The position numbers were made by a program, and so were the translations under genes. Under the pieces are notes generated by a model that saw nothing but the letters and a program-made list of their open reading frames with translations, had not been told where the DNA came from and did not search any database. 35,996 nucleotides of DNA from assembly GCA_034436235.1 (NCBI GenBank), contig DAOTWB010000159.1, positions 1 through 35,996 on the forward strand, read 5' to 3'. The first letter of the stretch is position 1. The number at the start of each line of letters is the position of its first letter. The stretch comes from CP2-2F sp034436235 (GTDB lineage Bacteria; Chloroflexota; Anaerolineae; Aggregatilineales; UBA2796). This document shows positions 8,819 to 16,426 of the stretch, piece by piece.

Positions 8819-9436
8819 TCACAAACCGGGCAGGCGCGGCGGATTGTGCAGCGCTGTTGCCACGAACTGCTTGCGATGATATGGACTGATGCCATGCTTG
8901 CGCAGCGCGGCGAGATGCTCAGCCGTGCCATAGCCGCGATTGCGATCCCAGCCGTATTGCGGATACTGCTCGTGCAAAGTTGCCATCAGCTGGTCGCGCT
9001 TGACCTTCGCTACAATTGAAGCGGCAGCGACGGCTTCGAACTGTTCATCAGCGCGCACTACGCAACGCACACGCGGCGCTTTTCTGCCCAGATTGCTCAG
9101 CTTCAGGTTGCCGTCAACAATGTATTGCGCCGCTTCGAACGGTCGCCAGATGAGCGCCTCGAAGGCGCTGCGATTTGCCCAGCCGATGCCATTGGCGTCA
9201 ATATCCGCCACTTCGACCACGTCCACTTCGATCAGCGCTGCCCATTCATAGATATAGCGAATTGCCTCAGCGCGCTGCCTAGCGGTCATTTTTTTAGAGT
9301 CGCGGAAGGTCAGGTCGGGAAATTTCTCCGTCAGGCGAAAATTCGGCGGAAAGGCGACCATCGCAGCGACCAACGCGCCTGCCAGCGCGCCGCATCCTGC
9401 TTCATCCAAGCCGCACACAAGCATCGGCGCGCTCAT
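8819..9436 (-). CDS. rnhB: Ribonuclease HII
   Basis: RNase HII cuts the RNA strand of RNA-DNA hybrids and starts removal of single misincorporated ribonucleotides. The 205-residue length is typical. Visible motifs are DEAG with Asp11 and Glu12, RDSKKM, YIVDGN with Asp108, VRADEQFEAVAAASIVAKVK with Asp130, and RGYGTAEH with Tyr169, followed by HRKQF. The motif next to the first acidic pair reads GCG (14-16), where the family normally has GRG, a region that contacts the ribonucleotide. The ATG overlaps the stop of the upstream response-regulator gene as ATGA, so translation is probably coupled. The 3' end faces the nuclease-like gene 4 bp away. Confidence 0.96.
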   Translation of the reverse strand: MSAPMLVCGLDEAGCGALAGALVAAMVAFPPNFRLTEKFPDLTFRDSKKMTARQRAEAIRYIYEWAALIEVDVVEVADIDANGIGWANRSAFEALIWRPFEAAQYIVDGNLKLSNLGRKAPRVRCVVRADEQFEAVAAASIVAKVKRDQLMATLHEQYPQYGWDRNRGYGTAEHLAALRKHGISPYHRKQFVATALHNPPRLPGL

Positions 9437-10971
9437 AGCAGCTCCTGCACCTCGTAGACGACCACTGAGCCGCGCCGATTGCGCAGCTGCACCTCGCCCA
9501 GCTTGCGCGCAACCACGCGATTGCCTAACTGCGCTAAAGCGCTCTCTTCGATCAAGATTTGACCTGCCCGCGCGCTCTCTTGAAGGCGATAGGCAATGTT
9601 GATCGGCTCGCCGACAGCGGCGTATGTTGTCATTGGCGCGTTGACTGTGCCGACGAGCGCGTCGCCGTGCGCCAAACCGATGGCGAAGGCGAGCGCTTCA
9701 ACGCCTTGTTGTGCATTGAAGCGTGCGACAGCCGCTTGCAACGCCAGAGCTGACTGCACAGCGCGCAGCAGATGGTCGGGCTGCTCGTGAGGTGCGTTGA
9801 AGAGCGCTATTAGCGCGTCGCCGCCTGCCTTATCCAGCGTCGCGCCATGCTTGGCGAACGTCTCCGAAGCGAGCGCTAAGTAAGTGTTCAACAGATGAAG
9901 CGCCTGATCGGGCGATAGCTGCTCAGCGTAAGCACTGAAGCCGCGCAAATCGGCGACCAGCACGCTGACGTCGCGTCGCGCTGCGCCGCTCGGTTGCGTC
10001 AGGCGTCCTGTGCGCGCCAAAGGCGACATCCTGTGCGTCTTGAGCGCCTCAAGCGCGTGAAAGTTTCGCGCATTTTCAATGGCAATAGCGGCGTAGTCGC
10101 CGAGCGCAGAGAGCAGCGCGCCGTCGTTATCGGTGAAAGCGCGCGTGCCTCGTGAGAGATTCTCCACGTTCAGCACGCCGATCACTGTGTTGCCAATGAG
10201 CAGCGGCACATACAGCATGGCGGAAGGCGCATTCGGATGTGCCTGCCGCAATTGTTCCAGCTGCTGCGCGCTTAGCACCACCGGACGCGCTGAGCTGATG
10301 GCGCGCTCTGCGATGCGATCTTGGACGACCTCAGCGGCGCTCTGCGCGTTCTGCTCGCCGCGCAGCTTCATGGCGCGCATGACAAGCGCGTTGTTCTCGA
10401 TCAAAAGCAGGCGCGCCTGCTCGGCGTTGGTCAGGCTGATCGCAGCCTCAACGATGCGCAATAATAGCTGCGGCAAGTCCAGCAGTGCTGCAACGCTCTT
10501 GCCAATGCTATAGAGCGTATTCAGCTCTTTAATGCGCATGTTCAGCTCACGATTGGCGTTCATCAGGCGCGTTGTGAGCGCGTCTTTTTCGCGGCGCAGG
10601 CGCACTTCAGATAAGCTGCGCTCAATCGCGTTCAGCATTTCCTCAGCCGTGTACGGCTTTTTGAGGTAATCGCGCACGCCCATGCGGAAAACTTCGATGG
10701 CGATATCTTCTGAGCCGTGAAATGTCATCAAAATGACAGGGATATCCAAGCGTTCGCGCTGCAGCGCTTCCAGCACGCCCATGCCGTCAAGGCGCGGCAT
10801 TTGTAGATCGAGCAGGATTAAGTCGGGCGGATCGCGACGGACGATCTCAAGGCACTCTATGCCGTCGCGCGCTTCTTGCGCTCGATATTCGTTCGGCTGC
10901 AAGACGTACTTGATGATGAACTCACGGTTCTCACGCCCATCATCTACAACGAGAATGCGTTCGTGTGCCAC
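9433..10971 (-). CDS. Response regulator with GAF and class III nucleotidyl cyclase domains
   Basis: The 512-residue protein has three parts. A receiver domain spans about 4-122 (DD at 10-11, phosphoacceptor Asp55, Thr83, Lys105). A short coiled coil (about 125-155) leads to a GAF domain (about 155-305). A class III cyclase domain spans about 335-512, with metal aspartates Asp341 (VADLRGFS) and Asp385 (KAGGDALIALF), Lys381, and the catalytic Asn458/Arg462 pair in INIAYRL. Phosphorylation by an unlinked histidine kinase and a GAF ligand would control cyclic nucleotide synthesis. The lysine favours ATP over GTP, but product identity is inferred. The GTG at 10971 was chosen because AAAGGA lies 6 bases upstream; an in-frame ATG at 11031 has no such site. 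The stop overlaps the rnhB start (ATGA). Confidence 0.92.
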   Translation of the reverse strand: MAHERILVVDDGRENREFIIKYVLQPNEYRAQEARDGIECLEIVRRDPPDLILLDLQMPRLDGMGVLEALQRERLDIPVILMTFHGSEDIAIEVFRMGVRDYLKKPYTAEEMLNAIERSLSEVRLRREKDALTTRLMNANRELNMRIKELNTLYSIGKSVAALLDLPQLLLRIVEAAISLTNAEQARLLLIENNALVMRAMKLRGEQNAQSAAEVVQDRIAERAISSARPVVLSAQQLEQLRQAHPNAPSAMLYVPLLIGNTVIGVLNVENLSRGTRAFTDNDGALLSALGDYAAIAIENARNFHALEALKTHRMSPLARTGRLTQPSGAARRDVSVLVADLRGFSAYAEQLSPDQALHLLNTYLALASETFAKHGATLDKAGGDALIALFNAPHEQPDHLLRAVQSALALQAAVARFNAQQGVEALAFAIGLAHGDALVGTVNAPMTTYAAVGEPINIAYRLQESARAGQILIEESALAQLGNRVVARKLGEVQLRNRRGSVVVYEVQELL

Positions 10972-11013
10972 GATACGTCCTTTGCGCGCTGAGTGCAACT
11001 TGTCAACGCTAAC

Positions 11014-11043
11014 AGTATACGCAATGTCCATCGGTTACGGCAA
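11014..11043 (-). promoter_or_regulatory. Possible promoter of the response regulator-cyclase/rnhB operon
   Basis: Read on the minus strand, TTGCCG (11043-11038) and TATACT (11019-11014) are separated by 18 bp, 43 bp upstream of the GTG start at 10971. It sits divergent to the promoter of the SufR-like gene. Moderate match only. Confidence 0.4.
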
Positions 11044-11087
11044 GCTGCTACTGTCACGATCTGTCCGTATGGCACGCCTGTGTTCGC

Positions 11088-11120
11088 TGGAAAAATTATT
11101 GAAAAAATGATATGATCAAT
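11088..11120 (+). promoter_or_regulatory. Promoter of the SufR-like gene with an overlapping dyad
   Basis: TGGAAA at 11088-11093 and an extended -10, TGA-TATGAT, with TATGAT at 11111-11116, are separated by 17 bp. A dyad overlaps the -10: ATTGA (11098-11102) mirrors TCAAT (11116-11120), and inside it TGAT mirrors ATCA (11108-11118). A repressor bound there would block the polymerase, so autoregulation by the adjacent gene product is plausible but inferred. Confidence 0.42.
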
Positions 11121-11157
11121 CTTGAGTGAAGCAGTCTGTACTGTCAGGATTTGGCTT

Positions 11158-11814
11158 ATGCAGCAAACACGCCAGCATATTTTAGAAATTCTGCGCGAGC
11201 GTGGCGAAGCAACCGTTGATGAGTTGGTCAAAGCGCTGCATACGCGCATACAGCACAACATCACTGGCGTCACCGTACGCCATCACCTTGACGTTCTGCG
11301 CAGCGAGGAGCTGGTCACTGAGCCGAAAGTGCGCCGTAGCGGCGCGCCCGGCAGACCGCAATACGTCTATGCGCTAACTGAAAAAGCGCGCACGCAGTTT
11401 CCAAACAACTATCATCACCTGCTCCAACATCTTTTCCAGCAATTGAAGGCGCGCTTGGAAGCATCTCAAGTGAATGTGCTGCTGGAAGATGTGGCAGATC
11501 AGATGGTGACTGAGTCAGGTTTGCCTGAGCTAGGCGTGATTCCGATCACGGCGCGGCTCGATCACGTCGTGAACTATCTGAATGCGCACGGCTATCAGGC
11601 GAGCTGGGAAAGCGCGCCCGAAGGTTACATCTTGCGCACGCGCAACTGCCCTTACCATCACCTGAGCGCTGAACATGGCGAGCTGTGTGCAATGGACATG
11701 CGCTTGATCAGCGGCTTGCTCGGCGTTGTGCCGCGCAACATCGGCAGAATTTCTGAGGCGGATGAGAGCTGTGCTTACCTCATCCCACTCTCGTCGCACA
11801 CCATGCCCAGATGA
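11158..11814 (+). CDS. SufR-like transcriptional regulator, winged helix with Fe-S type cysteines
   Basis: The 218-residue protein starts with a winged helix-turn-helix (about 3-80: QHILEILRERGEATVDELVKAL, GVTVRHHLDVL, GRPQYVYALT). Its C-terminal domain carries Cys164, Cys177 and Cys205, spaced X12 and X27. This is the layout of SufR-type regulators, which bind an Fe-S cluster through C-terminal cysteines and control Fe-S assembly genes. No suf genes lie in this window, so the target is unknown. ATG 11158 was chosen over the TTG at 11122 because it begins the HTH and has AGGA 8 bases upstream. Convergence with carotenoid or Rieske genes is not implied. The function is a family inference; another ArsR/DeoR-like redox sensor is the alternative. 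Confidence 0.82.
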   Translation: MQQTRQHILEILRERGEATVDELVKALHTRIQHNITGVTVRHHLDVLRSEELVTEPKVRRSGAPGRPQYVYALTEKARTQFPNNYHHLLQHLFQQLKARLEASQVNVLLEDVADQMVTESGLPELGVIPITARLDHVVNYLNAHGYQASWESAPEGYILRTRNCPYHHLSAEHGELCAMDMRLISGLLGVVPRNIGRISEADESCAYLIPLSSHTMPR

Positions 11815-11826
11815 CGCGCAGCGCGC

Positions 11827-11832
11827 TATAAT
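11827..11832 (+). promoter_or_regulatory. Consensus -10 box 7 bp before a start codon (possible leaderless mRNA)
   Basis: A perfect TATAAT ends 7 bp before ATG 11840. A transcript starting at the usual distance would begin at or beside the A of the ATG, with no room for a ribosome-binding site. No good -35 element was found at 16-18 bp spacing. Confidence 0.45.
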
Positions 11833-11839
11833 TGCCAAT

Positions 11840-12979
11840 ATGCGCGTCTTGATCGCCTCTGGCATCTTCCATCCCGACTCAGGCGGACCTGCGACTTACC
11901 TTCACAGCTTGTTGCCTGCCTTGCAAGAGCGCGGCTACGCTTTCCACGTCTTGACCTACGGCGACGCGCTGAGCGACGGCTACGGCTACCCTGTTGAGCG
12001 CATTTCGTTCAAACACGGCACGTTGCGCCGCCGAAAGCTGTACGCACAGCGCTACGCTGAGCTTGCCGCGCAATCCGATCTCGTCTATGTGAATATGCTC
12101 GGCTTACCGCGCCCGAAAGTTGCTAAGCCGCTCGCCTTGAAGATCGTCGGCGATTACGCTTGGGAACGCGCGCTGCATCGGCGCTGGATCGCGCCTGAGA
12201 CCGACCTATACGCCTTTCAGAGACGCCTCGATCTGCCACATGTAGCATGGTTCAAAGCGCGGCGCGCCCGTGAAGCGCGCGATGCCGATCAGATCATCGT
12301 GCCGAGCGAGCATCTGCGCCGTCTGGTGATCGGTTGGCGCGTCCCGCCTGAGCGCGTGCAGGTCATTTACAACGCGCTTGAGCCTACCCTGAGCGTGCCT
12401 GAACAAACGCAAGCGCAAGCGCGCGTCGCGCTCGGCTGGCAGCCTGATGGACGCTACCTACTTTATGTCGGACGCTTGATCGCGCTCAAAGGCGTGCAAT
12501 ATTTGATTCAAGCGCTGGACGCCGTGCCAGAAGTCACTTTGGTAGTCGCCGGCGACGGCGACTATTTGCCGCAGCTGCGCGCGCTTGCCGAGAGATGCAA
12601 CATGACGGCGTGCGTGCGCTTCTTGGGCAAAGTGCCGCGCGCGCAAGTGCCGCTGCTCATGCGCGCTGCGGATTATCTGGCGCTGTATTCCAGCACGGAA
12701 GGTCTCTCGCACACGCTGTTGGAAGCGCTGCACGTCGGCACGCCTGTGATCGCGAGCGCGCGCGGCGGCAATCCTGAAGTGGTGCAGCACGGCGTGAACG
12801 GTTTGCTGGTGCCACATCCTGATCTGAGCGCATTGCGCACTGCGCTGCAGCACGCCTTCAGCGATGGCGTGCGCGCTGCGCTCGCTGAGAAGAGCGCTGT
12901 TGGCATGGCGCGCTTTTCGTGGCAGACTCTGCTCGATCAGACAGATGCTGCTTTACGCGCCTTGCTAGAGAGACGCTGA
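11840..12979 (+). CDS. GT4-type glycosyltransferase 1
   Basis: This 379-residue protein has a GT-B fold. The N-terminal domain begins MRVLIASGIFHPDSGGPA, the glycine-rich acceptor loop usual for family 4. The C-terminal nucleotide-sugar domain contains LLYVGRLIALKGVQYLIQAL, VVAGDGDY, and STEGLSHTLLEALHVGTPVI, whose two glutamates form the E-x7-E motif. GT4 enzymes transfer sugars with retention, commonly for exopolysaccharide or glycolipid synthesis at the membrane surface. Sugar and acceptor cannot be predicted. It is the first of four overlapping glycosyltransferase genes. The start is preceded by a TATAAT box rather than a ribosome-binding site. The stop TGA overlaps an in-frame ATG of the next gene by one base. 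Confidence 0.9.
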   Translation: MRVLIASGIFHPDSGGPATYLHSLLPALQERGYAFHVLTYGDALSDGYGYPVERISFKHGTLRRRKLYAQRYAELAAQSDLVYVNMLGLPRPKVAKPLALKIVGDYAWERALHRRWIAPETDLYAFQRRLDLPHVAWFKARRAREARDADQIIVPSEHLRRLVIGWRVPPERVQVIYNALEPTLSVPEQTQAQARVALGWQPDGRYLLYVGRLIALKGVQYLIQALDAVPEVTLVVAGDGDYLPQLRALAERCNMTACVRFLGKVPRAQVPLLMRAADYLALYSSTEGLSHTLLEALHVGTPVIASARGGNPEVVQHGVNGLLVPHPDLSALRTALQHAFSDGVRAALAEKSAVGMARFSWQTLLDQTDAALRALLERR

Positions 12980-13041
12980 TGTTCACACAATCCACTGAGT
13001 GGCGCGCTGAGCGCCAAATTCGCAAAGACATAGGAAGCCTG

Positions 13042-14214
13042 ATGCACGTTTTGATGATCGGCACGGATACCACGCTGCTGACAGGCAGCATTGATAACTC
13101 GTTGCAGCGCCATGAAGATTACGCCGCGCGCGCCGATGGACAGATCAGCGTTGTGCTGTGCAATCGCAGGCAGCCTGAGCGTCCGCTCAGTCCATATCGC
13201 TCAGAGCGTTTGCTCATACAGCCGACCGAGTCGCGCAGCTACGCCGATTACATTCCAACAGGCGTGCGCTTAGGCTTGGTGCGTCACGCTGAGCGTCCGA
13301 TTGACCTGATCACAACACAGGATCCATTCCTCACAGCGCTGATCGGCTTGCGCCTGCGCGCTAGGATCAAACGTCCGCTGATCGTGCAAGACTTCTCGTG
13401 CTTTGTCGGCAGTCCATATTTTCTGCGCGAGCGACCGCGCAACCGTCTGCTGCACTTAATGGCGCGTTTCACGCTGCCGCGCGCGGATGCTGTGCGCGTG
13501 ATGAACAAGCGCGAGCGGCTCGCCTGCATTCGCCTAGGCGTGAAGCCTGCGCGCGTGTGCCTTGCACCGATTGTCACACAGATTCAGCCATTCGCCGCGC
13601 CGCCCGATCCTGAGAAGGTTGCCACTCGGCGCAAGCAGCTCGACCTGCCCGAAGGCACGCCTGTTGTGCTATGGGTCGGTCGTCCAGTGGCGTTCAAGAA
13701 CCTGCCGATGCTCTTGCAGGCGTTCAAGCGCGTTCACAACGCCATGCCGCAGGCGCGCTTCGTGATCGGCGGCGACATGAGCGGCACAAATATCATCGGG
13801 CAGGCGGCAGCTTACGGCTTAAGCGACGTGACGCGCTTTCCCGGCGCCATTCAATACGCGGAATTGCCGACGCTCTATCAGCTCGCCAGCGTCTACGCGC
13901 TCTCCAGCAACTACGAAGGACTGGGGCGCGTGTTATTAGAAGCAGCCGCCGCAAAAGTGCCACTGGTCAGCACGGCGAATGAAGGCGCCGCAGATATCAT
14001 CGCGCACGGCATCACAGGCTACCTGACGCCAATTGGCGACCCTGATAAGTTGGCTGAGTCGATCCTCGCCATGCTGCAACATCCTGTCCGCGCCAAACAG
14101 ATGGCGGAACGCGCTCACGAGTACGTGATGAGCCATTTCGCGCCCGATAAGCTGACTGAGCGCTGGCTAGAGATGTGGCGGCGCGTCGCGCAAGGACTCA
14201 CGCCATGCGAATAG
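13042..14214 (+). CDS. GT4-type glycosyltransferase 2
   Basis: This is a 390-residue GT-B glycosyltransferase. It begins MHVLMIGTDTTLLTGSID and continues with VVLWVGRPVAFKNLPMLLQA, ARFVIGGDMSG and SNYEGLGRVLLEAAAAKVPL (E-x7-E motif), then NEGAADIIAHGITGYL. I chose ATG 13042 because AGGAAG lies just upstream and the beta-strand of the Rossmann domain starts there. An in-frame ATG at 12979, overlapping the previous stop as TGATG, would add 21 atypical residues and cannot be excluded. The gene overlaps the next one by 10 bp. Substrate unknown; probably surface polysaccharide or glycolipid synthesis together with its neighbours. Confidence 0.9.
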   Translation: MHVLMIGTDTTLLTGSIDNSLQRHEDYAARADGQISVVLCNRRQPERPLSPYRSERLLIQPTESRSYADYIPTGVRLGLVRHAERPIDLITTQDPFLTALIGLRLRARIKRPLIVQDFSCFVGSPYFLRERPRNRLLHLMARFTLPRADAVRVMNKRERLACIRLGVKPARVCLAPIVTQIQPFAAPPDPEKVATRRKQLDLPEGTPVVLWVGRPVAFKNLPMLLQAFKRVHNAMPQARFVIGGDMSGTNIIGQAAAYGLSDVTRFPGAIQYAELPTLYQLASVYALSSNYEGLGRVLLEAAAAKVPLVSTANEGAADIIAHGITGYLTPIGDPDKLAESILAMLQHPVRAKQMAERAHEYVMSHFAPDKLTERWLEMWRRVAQGLTPCE

Positions 14215-15254
14215 GCATGGTCACGCAGCAAGCCGATCCTGCCCATCCGCTCTTAGGCTTCACAGTCGCTTGGATCGAAGCGCTCGCCGCTCGCCTTGAG
14301 TCGCTGGCGCTGATCACGCTCTCAGCGGCGCGCTGCGCCTTGCCGTCCAACGTCCACACTTATCACATGGGCAAAGGCAGCGGCAGAGTGCGCATGGTCG
14401 TGCGCTACTGGTCTGCCCTGCGGCGCATTTTGCCGCGCATAGACGTTTTGTTCTGCCACATGGTGCCGCGTTACGCATGGTTGGCAGCGCCTTTGGCGAG
14501 GTTGCATCGCGTGCCGATTGTGCTGTGGTACACGCATCGGCATGTCGGCGCTGAGCTGCGCGCCGCGCTTGCCGTCTCCAGCGCAGTGGCAACCGCTGAC
14601 CTGAGCAGCTTTCGGCTGCGCAGCGCCAAAGTGCGTCCGCTTGGACACGGCATTGATGCGCGCCGCTTCGCGCCTGATCCAAGCGTGCCGCGCGACTCGC
14701 CGCCGCTGATCGTGCAAGTGGCGCGCCTGACCGCCATCAAGCATCAGGCGACGCTGATTCGCGCTTCGGCGATACTCAGCGCGCCGCACCAGATCGCGCT
14801 GATCGGCGGCGTGCCTGAAGGTCACGCTGCTGACTATGCCGAGCATTTGCGTCAGCTCGCCTGTGATCTTGGCATCGCTGAGCGCATTTATTTCACGGGC
14901 GCGCTGCCGCAGGCTGAGGTCGTGCGATGGTATCAGCGCGCTGCGCTCGCCGTGAATTTGAGTCCACATGGCTTGTTCGATAAAGCGGCGCTTGAGTCAA
15001 TGCTGTGCGGCGTGCCTACTGTGGTCAGCAATGCAGCCTTTGACAGATTGTTGGCAGAACATGCCGATAGTCTGCGCATCAGCGCGCCTGAAGATGCCGA
15101 CGGCTTAGCGGCGCGCCTTGAGACGCTCTTGCGCGCCAATGCCGCCGAAAGGCAGGCGCTCGGCGACGTCCTGCGCGCGCGGACGCTCGCTGCGCATAGT
15201 CTGGACGGCTTAGCGGATCGCCTGATCGCGCTCTTCGAGGACATCTCGCGTTGA
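14205..15254 (+). CDS. GT4-like glycosyltransferase 3
   Basis: This 349-residue protein begins MRIGMVTQQADPAHPLLGF. Its donor domain includes LIVQVARLTAIKHQATLIRA, IALIGGVPEGH and RIYFTGALPQAEVVRWYQRA. The family-4 acidic pair is reduced: the first glutamate position reads within SPHGLFDKAALESMLCG, leaving only the second glutamate clear. The protein may therefore be a divergent GT4 member. The ATG was chosen for AAGGA 9 bases upstream. It overlaps the previous gene by 10 bp and ends overlapping the next start as TTGA. Substrate unknown. Confidence 0.86.
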   Translation: MRIGMVTQQADPAHPLLGFTVAWIEALAARLESLALITLSAARCALPSNVHTYHMGKGSGRVRMVVRYWSALRRILPRIDVLFCHMVPRYAWLAAPLARLHRVPIVLWYTHRHVGAELRAALAVSSAVATADLSSFRLRSAKVRPLGHGIDARRFAPDPSVPRDSPPLIVQVARLTAIKHQATLIRASAILSAPHQIALIGGVPEGHAADYAEHLRQLACDLGIAERIYFTGALPQAEVVRWYQRAALAVNLSPHGLFDKAALESMLCGVPTVVSNAAFDRLLAEHADSLRISAPEDADGLAARLETLLRANAAERQALGDVLRARTLAAHSLDGLADRLIALFEDISR

Positions 15255-16426
15255 AGCTCTTCTATCTCGCCAATATTCGCTTGCCGACTGAGAAAGCGCA
15301 CGGTCTGCAGATCGTGCAGAACTGCGCCGCCTTCGCCGAGAATGGCGCGCAGGTCACACTCTACGCGGCGCGGCGCATCAACACGCCTCAGCTGCGCGCC
15401 GTGCGCGACGTTCACACGCATTATGGCGTGCCGCCTAACTTCGCGATCAAGCGCGTGCCTTGCCTTGACCTGCTGCCGCTCGGTCGCGCCCAACGCTTGC
15501 TATTCAGCGTTCAAATGCTCAGCTACACGCTCGTCTTGCTCGCATTCATGCTCTTCCGACGCGCGGATATCTACTACAGTCGCGACGCGTTGACGTTGAT
15601 CGCGTTGAGCTTGATCAAACCGCGTCACAAGATCGTCTATGAAGCGCACACGCTCGCCAAGTCGCGCATGGGCATATGGTTGCAGCGCCTGTGCGTACGT
15701 CGAGTCGGTCTGGTGGTAGCGTTAACAGGACACTTGGCAGCGCGTCTGAGCGCGCTTGGCGCGTCGCATGTGATCGTAGAGCATGACGGCTTTCGCGCTG
15801 AGCGCTTCGCCAATTTGCCCGATCAGCAGACGGCGCGCAGTGCGCTCAAGTTGCCTCTCACGGCGTTCATCGTCGGTTATGTCGGCAGGCTGCACACGCT
15901 GAGCATGTCCAAAGGCGTGGATACGCTGATTGACGCCATCGCAGGCAGCGCGCGTCCGATTCACCTGTGCTTGGTCGGCGGACCTGACGAGATGGCAGCG
16001 CAGTTGCGTGCGCACTGGCGCGCGCAAGGCTTGCCTGAGGATCGCTTCCTGTACGCAGGGCAGGTTGCGCCATCAGAAGTGCCGCGCTACCTTGCCGCTT
16101 TCGATGTCTGCGCGCTGCCGCTGCCTTTCACAGAGCATTTTGCTTATTACGCTTCGCCGTTGAAGCTCTTTGAGTACATGTGTGTCGGCAAGCCGATTCT
16201 CGCCAGCGATCTGCCTGCCATCGCGGAAGTTGTGCAGCATGAAGATTCAGCGCTGTTGTGTCCACCTGAGGATCGCGTTGCTTTTGGCGCGGCGCTGGTG
16301 CGGCTCTTCGAAGATGAAGAACTGCGCGCTCGGCTAGGTGCAGCAGCGCGAGCGCGCAGCGCGGATTACGCATGGTCAGCGCGTGCAGCGCGCATTCTGA
16401 GCGCCGCGCGCGCCTTGCATCACTGA
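15251..16426 (+). CDS. GT4-like glycosyltransferase 4
   Basis: The 391-residue protein begins MKLFYLANIRLPTEKAHGLQ, a start common in GT4 proteins. IVYEAHTLAKSRMG follows, then AFIVGYVGRLHTLSMSKGVDT, CLVGGPDEMAA and SPLKLFEYMCVGKPILASDL, where the glutamate and the GKPI segment of the donor site are visible. The start is a TTG overlapping the previous stop as TTGA, so translation is probably coupled. A hydrophobic patch near 85-105 (MLSYTLVLLAFMLF) could bind the membrane. The 3' end overlaps the convergent pullulanase gene by 7 bp. Substrate unknown. Confidence 0.88.
   Translation: MKLFYLANIRLPTEKAHGLQIVQNCAAFAENGAQVTLYAARRINTPQLRAVRDVHTHYGVPPNFAIKRVPCLDLLPLGRAQRLLFSVQMLSYTLVLLAFMLFRRADIYYSRDALTLIALSLIKPRHKIVYEAHTLAKSRMGIWLQRLCVRRVGLVVALTGHLAARLSALGASHVIVEHDGFRAERFANLPDQQTARSALKLPLTAFIVGYVGRLHTLSMSKGVDTLIDAIAGSARPIHLCLVGGPDEMAAQLRAHWRAQGLPEDRFLYAGQVAPSEVPRYLAAFDVCALPLPFTEHFAYYASPLKLFEYMCVGKPILASDLPAIAEVVQHEDSALLCPPEDRVAFGAALVRLFEDEELRARLGAAARARSADYAWSARAARILSAARALHH

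Noticed and set aside
10972..11031. Upstream ATG start for the response regulator-cyclase
   Set aside because: It has no ribosome-binding site, and its 20 extra residues precede the normal start of a receiver domain; the GTG at 10971 has AAAGGA.
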